Shown in pieces: positions 47,251-55,818 of a stretch of 64,000 nt of DNA (position 1 is its first letter; every line of letters starts with the position of its first letter). The notes beneath the pieces are model-generated. The model made no database searches. It saw nothing but the letters and a program-made list of their open reading frames with translations, and was not told where the DNA came from. The position numbers and the translations under genes are program-made. The stretch lies in NCBI RefSeq assembly GCF_900172215.1, contig NZ_FWFP01000005.1, positions 1-64,000 on the forward strand. The letters are read 5' to 3'. The DNA is from Ruegeria meonggei. GTDB lineage: Bacteria; Pseudomonadota; Alphaproteobacteria; Rhodobacterales; Rhodobacteraceae.

Positions 47251-48231
47251 TCACGACCGCGTGGCCAGTTCGGTCATTTCCTGATGCCGAAGAGCCGCCT
47301 GCGCTTTCACCCGTTTGACAAATGCGGGCGGCAAGGCAGGCCCTTTCGCAGCCTGATAGGTGCCACAGGTGTCATCTCCGATCAGCTGGGCGTATTTAGC
47401 CCAGGTCCGAAAGGCAAAAACATCGCGAAGGCTGATCCGCGGCTTGGTATTGCTTTGGGTTTGCGGCGGTGGCAGTTTCAGGCGATCAAAATAGGTCTGC
47501 TCAACCTCTTGCCATTCGGCCGGTGGGGTAAGCGCTGATTGATCCTCGCCCTCGGTGTATTTGAACTCGGGATACTCTATCCCGTATTCCGAACATCCGT
47601 GCGAAATCTTTGAGTGGACGCCCGTTATCCCCACCTCAGCCAGGGTTTGCTGAAACGCGGCAAGACAGGTCTTCGCCTCGGGCAAGCTTTCGCAATAGAT
47701 ATAGGCTTTGTACGGAAACTTGATGCCATCGCGCAGCTCGATCATGCACTTGCGTGCATTGTCGCCATGCAGATCCAGCGCGAGTAGCAGGAAATAGGTC
47801 TGAAACATCGCCTCAAGATTCTCGGGCAGAATCTGGACCTTATAACAATCGTAGCACAGGCCCGGTATGACGCTGGTTTCCTTGAAGAACTTCAACTTCT
47901 CGCCGCAATAGGTCGGCTGCCCCTTGATAGTCAGGACCCGGCCAGAAAACACCTGCCCAATCGGCACAGCCTGTCCGATCCGCGCGGACTTCAGGATCGA
48001 CAGCCACTGCCCATAGGCGGCGGCATTGTGGCTTGTGTTCAAATACAGGGACTGCCAAGCGGGGGGCAGAGACGCGCCGATTTTGGCCTGCGCCGTCCCA
48101 AAAGCACCAAGGGGTTTGCCCGGTGGTCCGGATAGGTCCAACAGCGTGACCAAACGCCGGATCGACGCCAGATCATCCGGCTTGATCGCCAACCAACCTT
48201 CGAGTTTTTCCAACTGAACTTGGTTTTTCAC
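47251..48231 (-). CDS. Unknown cysteine-rich protein
   Basis: A 326-residue protein I do not recognise. It has Cys109, then Cys126 and Cys129 in GLCYDCYKVQ, Cys162, Cys180, Cys189, Cys213 and a late cysteine in DDTCGTY. It has no signal peptide or membrane segment. A long C-terminal part is proline- and glutamine-rich around 255-270. The start is GTG at 48231 with GGAGG about five bases upstream. It lies between the LacI island and coxG. Metal binding by the cysteines is possible. Confidence 0.7.
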   Translation of the reverse strand: MKNQVQLEKLEGWLAIKPDDLASIRRLVTLLDLSGPPGKPLGAFGTAQAKIGASLPPAWQSLYLNTSHNAAAYGQWLSILKSARIGQAVPIGQVFSGRVLTIKGQPTYCGEKLKFFKETSVIPGLCYDCYKVQILPENLEAMFQTYFLLLALDLHGDNARKCMIELRDGIKFPYKAYIYCESLPEAKTCLAAFQQTLAEVGITGVHSKISHGCSEYGIEYPEFKYTEGEDQSALTPPAEWQEVEQTYFDRLKLPPPQTQSNTKPRISLRDVFAFRTWAKYAQLIGDDTCGTYQAAKGPALPPAFVKRVKAQAALRHQEMTELATRS

Positions 48232-48254
48232 CCTGGCCTCCTGCTATAGGATGC

Positions 48255-48335
48255 GAGTGTGATCGCGCTGATTGCGGGCGACGTCAACTCTATTGCGCCG
48301 CGATCAGCAGGCCGGGCAGGCTGCCCGACCTTTTT
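48255..48335 (+). ncRNA. Candidate small RNA with its own terminator
   Basis: TGATCGCG (48260-48267) pairs perfectly with CGCGATCA (48299-48306). A second hairpin, CGGGCA (48313-48318) with TGCCCG (48322-48327), is followed by TTTTTCT on the plus strand. Both flanking genes are on the minus strand, so the terminator serves no annotated gene. A possible promoter is TTGGTT (48220) with TATAGG (48245), but its 19-base spacing is long. Confidence 0.45.
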
Positions 48336-48339
48336 CTGG

Positions 48340-48792
48340 TCAGGACACTGATTGTTCCGATACGATTTCACCAAAGCGTGTGAAAAACTTGCCCGACAGC
48401 TTTTTCGCTGTCCCCGCGATCAGGCGGCTGCCCAATTGCGCGATCTTACCACCAACATCGACCTTGGCTGTATAGGCCAGAACCGTTTCGTCCCCGTCTT
48501 CGGTCAGCGTAACCTCAGCCCCGCCTTTTGCGAAACCGGCCGCGCCGCCCTTGCCTTCGCCGGTCAGGGAAAACCCACCTGGCGCGTTTGATTTGTCCAA
48601 CGTGACTTCACCAGCGAATTTAGCTTTGACCGGGCCGATTTTCAGAACAACCTTGGCTTCAAGATCTTCCGGAGAATTCTGGATCAGCTCCTCACAGCCC
48701 GGAATACACTCCTGCAGGATTTCAGGGTTGTTCAGGGCCTCGTATACGACAGCGCGGGGCGCCGTAATGCGGATTTCGTCACTGAGTTCCAT
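48340..48792 (-). CDS. coxG: CO dehydrogenase accessory protein CoxG
   Basis: A 150-residue SRPBCC-fold protein. PRAVVYEALNNPEILQECIPGCEEL and GPVKAKFAGEVTL are the CoxG signature. In Oligotropha and related bacteria CoxG is involved in recruiting CO dehydrogenase to the membrane. It ends the cox operon. Confidence 0.9.
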   Translation of the reverse strand: MELSDEIRITAPRAVVYEALNNPEILQECIPGCEELIQNSPEDLEAKVVLKIGPVKAKFAGEVTLDKSNAPGGFSLTGEGKGGAAGFAKGGAEVTLTEDGDETVLAYTAKVDVGGKIAQLGSRLIAGTAKKLSGKFFTRFGEIVSEQSVS

Positions 48793-48807
48793 TCATGATT
48801 CCTTTGT

Positions 48808-48918
48808 TCAACAACATCTTGGATAGACCAAAAGCGCAGTTTCTGCTGCCTCTTCCAAGGTTTGAGCCGGTCGCGCGGGCCAAAGGGCCTTCAGGCGGTT
48901 AAGCACGTTTCTCATCAT
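48808..48918 (-). CDS. Small cox-cluster protein, 36 residues
   Basis: A short ORF starting at ATG 48918 (MMRNVLNRLKALWP) and ending LLVYPRCC. GGGAGG lies six bases before the start, one of the best SDs in the cluster. Its start overlaps the end of coxF by 20 bases, and coxG follows 15 bases later. The N-terminus is an amphipathic basic helix and the last residues are two cysteines. I know of no named family. Confidence 0.6.
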   Translation of the reverse strand: MMRNVLNRLKALWPARPAQTLEEAAETALLVYPRCC

Positions 48919-49711
48919 CAGAAGCCTCCCTCGTCTTGTCCCTATTTCGCCACTGCACGATTTCCGCCAGGATCGACAGGGCGATTTCGTGCGGGTCAAT
49001 CGCCTGGATATCCAGACCCGCCGGAGATTTAAGCTGCGCCGCACGCGCCGGATCCATCCCCTGCGCAACAAGTTTATCCGTCAGCATATCAGCCTTTCGC
49101 CGACTGGCTACCATGGAAACACGCATTGCATCCGTTTCCAGGGCGGCTTTCAGCGCTGTGGCGTCCCCGCTACCCTGCGAGGCGACGACGACAAAATCCC
49201 GCATATCGATCCCGATTTCGGCGATGGTTTCGGGGGTAAATCGCCGGACATCCGCGTCGATCTCAGCGTCTTTAGTCACGCAAACCCGAAATCCGGCCAA
49301 CACGCCATGCGCTGCCAAAGCGATCGCAATCTGCGACTCGCCAAAGATCACCAACCGAGGGGCGTGTTGATAAGGCTCGACCAACAGATCAACCGTACCG
49401 CCCGAGGGGCATCCGCTTTTGAAGGTTTGTACACCGTCAGGATCGGTCATGTTCACCACCTTTTCCGAAGGTTTGACCCGGATCATCCGAGGCGCCCCTA
49501 TGGCCAGCGCCTCTTGGGCTGAGCGCTGCACGGCGCGCTGTACGCACGCCCCGCCGAGATGCCCCAGAATGCGCCCGTCTTTTGTGATCGCAGCCTTGCC
49601 CCCCGCCTTGGCCGAGGTGGCATCCGCCGTGCGCAACACCGTGGCGACACAGAACGCCTCTCCGGTGCTGCGCAGTTCATCGATGGTGTCGAAAATATCA
49701 AAACTTGCCAT
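48899..49711 (-). CDS. coxF: XdhC/CoxI family molybdenum-cofactor accessory protein
   Basis: A 270-residue protein of the XdhC family that inserts or modifies the molybdopterin cytosine dinucleotide cofactor. The first part carries ILGHLGGACVQRAVQRSA and GCPSGGTVDLLVEP; the second is the Rossmann-like XdhC C-terminal domain (LVIFGESQIAIALAAH). The order coxD-E-F-G supports CoxF over CoxI. A metal-handling role is inferred from the family. Confidence 0.88.
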   Translation of the reverse strand: MASFDIFDTIDELRSTGEAFCVATVLRTADATSAKAGGKAAITKDGRILGHLGGACVQRAVQRSAQEALAIGAPRMIRVKPSEKVVNMTDPDGVQTFKSGCPSGGTVDLLVEPYQHAPRLVIFGESQIAIALAAHGVLAGFRVCVTKDAEIDADVRRFTPETIAEIGIDMRDFVVVASQGSGDATALKAALETDAMRVSMVASRRKADMLTDKLVAQGMDPARAAQLKSPAGLDIQAIDPHEIALSILAEIVQWRNRDKTREASDDEKRA

Positions 49712-49723
49712 ATCGGGCTCCTG

Positions 49724-50911
49724 TCACAGCCTTCGGAACTGCGGTTCCAACGCCGCCAGCGCGTCCAACGTGTTGGCGGGCAGATGCGCATCCAGATAGG
49801 GTTCAGCCGCCTGCATAGCGGCCGCAATAGGTTGATAGTCGCGCCATCCCTTCAGCGGGTTCAGCCAAACGATGCGCCGTGCCTTGCGACGAATGCGCCC
49901 CAACACCTCGCCCAGCGCCTGCGGGTCCTGACTGCAATAGCCATCCGACAGGATCAGCACGATGGTCCGCCCATTCAGCGCGCGCGTACCGTATCCGTTT
50001 ACGAAAGTGTTCAGGCTGCCCGAGATATCTGTGCCGCCCCCAAACCCCTCGGCCATCAGCGACAACCGACCTGCAGCCCGCAAACTGTCATGATCACGCA
50101 GCGCATCGGTTACCCGCATCAACCGGGTGTGAAACAAATAAGCATCCGCCTCGGTTCCGCTGCCGATCAGACCTTTGAGGAAGGCCAGAAACACCCGGGA
50201 ATAGACGGTCATCGAGCCGCTAACATCACACAAAGCCACGATCCGCATTGGACGCGGCGGACGCGCCCGTCGATACAGATCCATCGGCTCGCCCCCGCGC
50301 GCAAGGCTGGCCCTCTGTATCCGTCGCATGTCCAGCGCCGGGCCGCGCAGCGCCTGTTTCCGCCGCCGCGACCGGCGATCCCGAATGGCCCGTGCCAATT
50401 TTGATGCAGCCGCTTCCGCCTGTTTCAGAGCCTCTTCATCCATCAATTCCCGCAGATCCCGGCGCGACAGGTTGGCCGTACGGGTTGCAATCAGCTGCCC
50501 GTCCATCCCTTCGGCCTCCCCGTCGCTGGGATCCGGAGTGGTGGCCTGATCTGTTCCGGGTTGCGTGTCGTCTATGCCCCGATCTTGCTGTTGCCAGATC
50601 ATGGGTTTGGCGGATTGCACCCGCACATGCGCGGTCTGCGCCATGCCAGAGCGCTGCTTGCCCGCGTTGAACCAATAGGCGTCGAACAACGCATCAAAGC
50701 GGCGCCAATCTTCGGCATCTCCGGCCAACACCGCACATAATGCCCGCCGCACCTGCTGCGCATCCGTCGCCTCAACCGCCGACATAGCGGCCAGAGCGTC
50801 CCCGGTTTCCCGTGGTCCCACACGCATGCCATTCATCCGCAGATGCGCAATAAACCCCGACATGCGGTCCGCAATGCCTGCCGCACGAGAAGGGAATCGG
50901 GTAACCTGCAT
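49724..50911 (-). CDS. coxE: VWA-domain protein CoxE
   Basis: A 395-residue protein with a C-terminal von Willebrand A domain. The metal-ion-dependent adhesion site is CDVSGSM with later GFGGGTDIS and ILSDGY. It works with the AAA+ ATPase CoxD in maturation of the copper-molybdenum site. Its ATG at 50911 overlaps the coxD stop (TGATG). Confidence 0.93.
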   Translation of the reverse strand: MQVTRFPSRAAGIADRMSGFIAHLRMNGMRVGPRETGDALAAMSAVEATDAQQVRRALCAVLAGDAEDWRRFDALFDAYWFNAGKQRSGMAQTAHVRVQSAKPMIWQQQDRGIDDTQPGTDQATTPDPSDGEAEGMDGQLIATRTANLSRRDLRELMDEEALKQAEAAASKLARAIRDRRSRRRKQALRGPALDMRRIQRASLARGGEPMDLYRRARPPRPMRIVALCDVSGSMTVYSRVFLAFLKGLIGSGTEADAYLFHTRLMRVTDALRDHDSLRAAGRLSLMAEGFGGGTDISGSLNTFVNGYGTRALNGRTIVLILSDGYCSQDPQALGEVLGRIRRKARRIVWLNPLKGWRDYQPIAAAMQAAEPYLDAHLPANTLDALAALEPQFRRL

Positions 50912-51777
50912 CACGCCACCTTCCCAATCAACCGGTCCATCACTTCGGGCGGGGCGGCATCATGATCCGCGGCGGTTTTCAACAGGCATACCAGCGTCGC
51001 CTGCACCTCGTTGCGGGATTTGGCCAGATCGTTCACCCCCAGACCGGACAACGCCGCCGCCCAATCCAGCATCTCGGCAATACCCGGAGTTTTCTCAAGC
51101 TCTTCCTTGCGCAGAGCTTGAACCACACCAACAATCTGCCGGACCAACTGTTCCTCTAGCCCCGGCATCCGGGCTCGTAGAATGATCAACTCCGTCTCTT
51201 GCGACGGATAGTCGAGGAAACTGTACAAACACCGCCGGCGCAAGGCGTCCGACAAATCTCGCGTTCCGTTTGCCGTCAGGATCACAATTGGGCGCACGCG
51301 CGCTTTGATGGTTCCCAGTTCAGGGATTGTGATCTGAAAGTCGGACAGGATTTCCAGCAGATAGGCCTCAAACTCCTCATCCGCACGATCAATCTCATCG
51401 ATCAACAGAACAGGTGGATCCTCAGCTGAAATAGCCTCTAACAATGGCCGTTTCAGCAGATACTCATCCGTAAACAGCTGCGCCTCGCGGGTCCCCCCCT
51501 GCGCTTCGCTGGCCCGAATGGCCAGCAACTGCCGCTGATAGTTCCACTCATATATGGCGTGGCTGGCATCCAGCCCCTCATAACATTGCAACCGGATCAG
51601 CCGCGTTTCGCGCCAAGCAGCCACAGCCTTGGCAACCTCGGTCTTGCCAACGCCCGCCGGGCCCTCAAGCAGCAAGGGACGCCCCAACTCCTGTGCCAAA
51701 TGCAAGGCCATCGCCAACCGGTCATCGGCAACATAGCCCTGCGCGGCCAGTCCTTTGTGCACATCACTCAAAGTCAA
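50911..51777 (-). CDS. coxD: MoxR-type AAA+ ATPase CoxD
   Basis: A 288-residue ATPase with Walker A GPAGVGKTE (39-47), Walker B PVLLIDEIDRADEEFE, sensor 1 VILTANGTRDLSDALRRRC and an arginine finger. CoxD is reported to act in sulfuration of the Cu-Mo site of CO dehydrogenase. The start is uncertain. TTG 51777 is the longest, preceded by an in-frame TAG a few codons upstream. The repeat element upstream offers ATGAAGATG in another frame, giving a 7-residue peptide that ends at the TTG. Confidence 0.9.
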   Translation of the reverse strand: MTLSDVHKGLAAQGYVADDRLAMALHLAQELGRPLLLEGPAGVGKTEVAKAVAAWRETRLIRLQCYEGLDASHAIYEWNYQRQLLAIRASEAQGGTREAQLFTDEYLLKRPLLEAISAEDPPVLLIDEIDRADEEFEAYLLEILSDFQITIPELGTIKARVRPIVILTANGTRDLSDALRRRCLYSFLDYPSQETELIILRARMPGLEEQLVRQIVGVVQALRKEELEKTPGIAEMLDWAAALSGLGVNDLAKSRNEVQATLVCLLKTAADHDAAPPEVMDRLIGKVA

Positions 51778-51783
51778 AACCAG

Positions 51784-51846
51784 GATCCCATCTTCATCTG
51801 GCTAAAAATATCCCGGGGGAGGTTCGGAGGGGGCAGCGCCCCCTCC
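51784..51846 (-). repeat. Intergenic repeat element, copy B
   Basis: On the minus strand GGAGGGGGC (51826-51834) and GCCCCCTCC (51838-51846) form a perfect 9-bp hairpin, followed by CCCCCGGG, ATATTTTTAGCCAGATG and AAGATGGGATC. Copy A is at 19297-19374. Another hairpin, ACCGGC-GACA-GCCGGT at 51857-51872, lies upstream of it, next to the coxL stop. Confidence 0.8.
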
Positions 51847-51882
51847 GTTCGGTCGGACCGGCGACAGCCGGTTCGAAACCGA

Positions 51883-54300
51883 TTACCCGTGCATCCCCAG
51901 GCCGTTTGCGATCCTCCAAATCCGCCAATGATCATGTGGCATGTGGCTCTGAACCAACCCAAAGGGCCGAAACGCATCATGAACCGCGTTGGAAAACGCT
52001 GGCACGCCCCCCACATTCGGGCTTTCACCAACTCCCTTGGCACCAATCGGATGATGCGGAGACGGCGTCACCGTGTGATCTGTGGTGTAATTCGGCGTCT
52101 CCCACGCGGTGGGAATGAAGAAATCCATCAGCGTTGCGGTCTTGACGTTGCCCATCTCGTCATAGGCAATCTCCTGACCCATCGCGATGGCCAGTGCCTC
52201 GGTCACGCCACCGTGGACTTGCCCTTCGATGATCATCGGGTTGATCCGCGTGCCACAATCATCCAGCGCATAGAACTTGCGAACGTCCCATTCGCCGGTA
52301 TCCACGTCGATCTCCATGACACAGATATAGGCCCCAAACGGATAAGTCATATTTGGTGGATCATAATAGCTGACGGCCTCCAATCCGGGCTCCAACCCCG
52401 GTATCGCCTGATTATAGGCGGCGAAGGCAATCTCCTTCATGGTCTTGAACCGCTCCGGCGCGCCTTTGACAGCAAAGCGATCCACGTCCCATTCGACATC
52501 GTCGTCGTGCACCTCCAACAGATAGGCCGCAATCATCTGCGCCTTGGCGCGGATTTTCCGCGCAGCCATTGCTGTAGCAGCCCCCGCGACCGGAGTAGAC
52601 CTCGACCCATAGGTCCCGAGACCGTACGGCGCGGTGTCGGTGTCGCCCTCCTCCAGCGTGATGTCATCGGCGGGCAGACCGATCTCGCTGGCGATGATCT
52701 GGGCAAAGGTCGTGGCATGGCCCTGACCCTGGCTGATCGTGCCCAGCCGGGCGATGGCCGATCCGGTCGGATGGATGCGGATTTCGCAGCTATCAAACAT
52801 ACCCAGCCCAAGGATATCGCAGTTTTTTACGGGCCCGGCACCGACGATTTCGGTGAAATGCGTCAGACCGATACCCAGTAACTTGCGGGTCTTGCCAGCC
52901 TTGAAATCCTCGATCTGCTGTGCCTGTTCGGCCCGCAGACCTTCATAGTCGACAGCCTTCAGCGCCTTGTCCCAGGCTGTATGATAATCGCCCGAGTCAT
53001 ATTCCCAGCCCAGTGCCGACTGATAAGGAAATTGATCCGCCTTGATAAAGTTGATCCGGCGCAGCTCGGCCGCATCCATGTTCAGCTTGATGGCCAGAAC
53101 CTCGATCATCCGTTCTATGAAATACGCGGCTTCGGTCACCCGGAAGGAACAGCGATAGGCCACCCCACCCGGCGCCTTGTTGGTATAGACACCGTCAACT
53201 GCCAGATAAGCGGTGGGGATGTCATAAGAGCCGGTGCAGATATTCATGAAGCCCGCCGGGAACTTGGTCGGGTCAGCACACGCGTCGAACCCGCCGTGAT
53301 CCGCCGTCGTGTGACACCACAGTCCGGTGATCTTGCCATCCTTGGTGGCGGCGATTTTGCCTTGCATCCAGTAGTCGCGGGCAAAGGCGGTGGACATCAG
53401 GTTCTCCATCCGGTTCTCGACCCATTTCACCGGCCGTCCGGTTACAATTGAGGCCACAACCGAGCAGACATAGCCCGCGTAAGCCCCAACCTTATTGCCG
53501 AACCCACCGCCAATATCGGGGCTGATGACACGGATGTTATGCTCGGCAATGCCCGAGATCAGCGAGACAACTGTTCGGATCGCATGCGGGGCCTGGAATG
53601 TGCCATGCAGCGTCAACTTGCCGGTCACCTTGTCCATTGACGCGACACAGCCGCAGGTTTCCAACGGGCAGGGATGGGTGCGGTGGTAATAAATCATCTC
53701 TTCGGCCACGACATCGGCCTCTGCCAAGATGGCTTCGGTCGCATCCTTATCGCCCTGTTCCCAGGTGAAGATGTGATTGTGATGCTTGCGCGGGCCGTGC
53801 GCACCTTCGGTCTGACCTTCCAGATCTTCGCGCAGGACGACATCCGATTTCAATGCCTCAAACGGGTCAGTCAGAACCGGCAGTTCCTCATAATCGACCT
53901 CGACCAGTTCCGCCGCATCCGCTGCGATGTACCGGTCTTCGGCAACGACATAGGCCACTTCCTGGCCCTGGAACAGGACCTTGCCGTCGGCCAGTACCAT
54001 CTGTTTGTCACCAGCCAACGTGGGCATCCAGTGCAGGCCCAGTGGTGATAAGTCTTCGGCGGTCAGCACTGCCACAACACCGGGCACGGCAAGCGCCGCG
54101 TCTTTGTTCACATTAACGACGCGCGCATGGGCATAGGGCGAGCGGACAAAAGCACCAAACAGCATCCCATCCAACTTGATGTCGTCGACGTAATTGCCTT
54201 TGCCTTGGGTAAAGCGCACATCCTCGACGCGTTTGCGCGAGCTGCCCATACCCTTGAGGTTGGCGGCGCGTTCTTCGGGGGTAAGAGTCTGGTCGTTCAT
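51883..54300 (-). CDS. coxL: Form I aerobic carbon monoxide dehydrogenase large subunit
   Basis: Molybdenum-copper subunit that oxidises CO to CO2. The 805-residue protein carries the form I active-site loop AYRCSFR at 381-387, whose Cys384 ligates copper. Form II enzymes have AYRGAGR instead. The base Glu759 is in KGVGES, and molybdopterin-binding loops include GGGFGNK and QGHA. Its ATG overlaps the coxS stop by four bases. The signature supports true CO oxidation rather than a generic xanthine oxidase homologue. Confidence 0.97.
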   Translation of the reverse strand: MNDQTLTPEERAANLKGMGSSRKRVEDVRFTQGKGNYVDDIKLDGMLFGAFVRSPYAHARVVNVNKDAALAVPGVVAVLTAEDLSPLGLHWMPTLAGDKQMVLADGKVLFQGQEVAYVVAEDRYIAADAAELVEVDYEELPVLTDPFEALKSDVVLREDLEGQTEGAHGPRKHHNHIFTWEQGDKDATEAILAEADVVAEEMIYYHRTHPCPLETCGCVASMDKVTGKLTLHGTFQAPHAIRTVVSLISGIAEHNIRVISPDIGGGFGNKVGAYAGYVCSVVASIVTGRPVKWVENRMENLMSTAFARDYWMQGKIAATKDGKITGLWCHTTADHGGFDACADPTKFPAGFMNICTGSYDIPTAYLAVDGVYTNKAPGGVAYRCSFRVTEAAYFIERMIEVLAIKLNMDAAELRRINFIKADQFPYQSALGWEYDSGDYHTAWDKALKAVDYEGLRAEQAQQIEDFKAGKTRKLLGIGLTHFTEIVGAGPVKNCDILGLGMFDSCEIRIHPTGSAIARLGTISQGQGHATTFAQIIASEIGLPADDITLEEGDTDTAPYGLGTYGSRSTPVAGAATAMAARKIRAKAQMIAAYLLEVHDDDVEWDVDRFAVKGAPERFKTMKEIAFAAYNQAIPGLEPGLEAVSYYDPPNMTYPFGAYICVMEIDVDTGEWDVRKFYALDDCGTRINPMIIEGQVHGGVTEALAIAMGQEIAYDEMGNVKTATLMDFFIPTAWETPNYTTDHTVTPSPHHPIGAKGVGESPNVGGVPAFSNAVHDAFRPFGLVQSHMPHDHWRIWRIANGLGMHG

Positions 54301-54830
54301 TCCGCCGCCTCCACTTTTGTTTGCCCTACCGCTTCGCGACTTGAGGGCTGATTTTGGGCGTTCAGCATGTCAGCCGAGGCTGAGATCGCTTTGACGATGT
54401 TCTGATACCCGGTGCAGCGACACAGATTTCCGGCCATGCCAAAGCGAATGTCTTCTTCGGACGGATTCGGGTTTTCCTGCAGCAACCTGTGCGCGCGGGT
54501 GATCATACCCGGCGTGCAGAAGCCACATTGCAGCCCATGATGTTCACGGAACATTTCCTGCAGCACACCCAGACTGCCATCGTCATTGGTCAACCCTTCG
54601 ACGGTGGTAACATCCGCGCCGTTCACCTGCGCCACAAAGGTGGTACAGGATTTCACCGACTTGCCATCGATATCGACCGTGCAGGCGCCGCAATGGCTGG
54701 TTTCACACCCGATATGCGGCCCGGTGATCTTCAGATCTTCTCGCAGAAAGTGAATAAGCAATGTGCGCGGCTCGGCCAGACCTTCGACCTGTTTGCCGTT
54801 CACGGTGAGTTTTACGTGCATTTTTGACAT
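54297..54830 (-). CDS. coxS: CO dehydrogenase iron-sulfur subunit
   Basis: A 177-residue protein with a plant-type 2Fe-2S cluster (Cys42, 47, 50 and 62 in [10 protein letters not shown] and SCTTF) and a helical-domain 2Fe-2S cluster (Cys102, 105, 137, 139 in QCGFCTPGM and NLCRCTGYQ). It passes electrons from the molybdenum site to the FAD of CoxM. Confidence 0.97.
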   Translation of the reverse strand: MSKMHVKLTVNGKQVEGLAEPRTLLIHFLREDLKITGPHIGCETSHCGACTVDIDGKSVKSCTTFVAQVNGADVTTVEGLTNDDGSLGVLQEMFREHHGLQCGFCTPGMITRAHRLLQENPNPSEEDIRFGMAGNLCRCTGYQNIVKAISASADMLNAQNQPSSREAVGQTKVEAAE

Positions 54831-54845
54831 GGTTGATCCTCCCCC

Positions 54846-55679
54846 TCAGCTCGCGCGGCTTTGCGCGCGGGCAATGGCGCGGCGCAACATCACGGCGGCC
54901 ACGTGCTTCTTGAACTCGACGGGGCCACGGTTGTCTTCGACCGGGTCGATCGCGTCGAGCATAGCTGCAACACAGGCGTCGACATTCCCGGCCGCCAGTG
55001 CGGCGCTGGCCGCATCAGACCAGATGGGCGTATCCGCCAGATTGGTCATCGCAACGGAGGCCTGCCCATTGCCGACCATCACCGCCGCCGCAGCGGTGGC
55101 ATAATCGCCGATCTTGCGTTTTTGCTTTTCATAGGCCTGACCCACACCTGCGCCGGGCACCGGGATCGAGATGCGCGTCAGAATTTCCTCATCATCACGG
55201 GCGGTGAAATACGCGGCTTCGTAAAAGTCGCGCGCGGCGACGCTGCGGTTGCCGTCCGGGCCGGACAAATCAAACGTCGCGTTCAGGCACTGCATCAACC
55301 CCGGCATGTCATTGCCCGGATCCCCATTGGCCACGTTGCCACCTACAGTCCCCATATAGCGCACCTGAGGGTCCGCGATCTGCAAGGCGGCTTCGCGGAT
55401 AAGAGGAATGGCAGACGCCAGTCCATCATGTGTAATCAGTTCGTGCTGCGTGACCATCGCACCCAGCGAGACTGTGTCGGCACCAACTTCGATGCCCTTG
55501 AGCTCATCAATCGCCTGTAGATCTACCAGATGGCCCATCTCGGCCATGCGCAACTTCATCATCGGGATCAGGCTGTGCCCGCCCGCAATCACGCGCGCCT
55601 CGTCTCCGTGTTGCTGTAAAATGCCAATGGCCGAGGCGATATCGCCCGGCCGGTGATACTCAAAACCGGCTGGTATCAT
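54846..55679 (-). CDS. coxM: CO dehydrogenase FAD subunit
   Basis: A 277-residue flavoprotein. AGGHSLIPMMKLR (32-44) and TVGGNVANGDPGND (110-123) bind FAD, and a C-terminal CO dehydrogenase flavoprotein domain follows. GGGAGG lies upstream of the ATG. It is the first structural gene after the promoter region that holds the direct repeats. Confidence 0.96.
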   Translation of the reverse strand: MIPAGFEYHRPGDIASAIGILQQHGDEARVIAGGHSLIPMMKLRMAEMGHLVDLQAIDELKGIEVGADTVSLGAMVTQHELITHDGLASAIPLIREAALQIADPQVRYMGTVGGNVANGDPGNDMPGLMQCLNATFDLSGPDGNRSVAARDFYEAAYFTARDDEEILTRISIPVPGAGVGQAYEKQKRKIGDYATAAAAVMVGNGQASVAMTNLADTPIWSDAASAALAAGNVDACVAAMLDAIDPVEDNRGPVEFKKHVAAVMLRRAIARAQSRAS

Positions 55680-55786
55680 GTTTTCCTCCCTGGGTCCGGA
55701 CGTTATGCCTTGGGGGACCTGGGGACAGAAAAGCGGCTGCGGCCTTATGCGTTCCAGTTAACGGAAACGGGGCGCGCGGCTTGTTT

Positions 55787-55818
55787 CACGAGATGCGAAT
55801 AAGCTGCACGAGATGCGA
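55787..55818. promoter_or_regulatory. Direct repeats, probable CoxC LytTR binding site
   Basis: CACGAGATGCGA occurs identically at 55787-55798 and 55807-55818, a spacing of 20 bp (about two helical turns), as for LytTR-domain regulators, which bind direct repeats. It lies just downstream of the coxC stop and about 110-140 bases upstream of coxM on the same strand. Confidence 0.65.

Noticed and set aside
51559..52881. 440-codon plus-strand ORF
   Set aside because: Antisense to coxD and coxL, both strongly supported; typical of high-GC codon bias.
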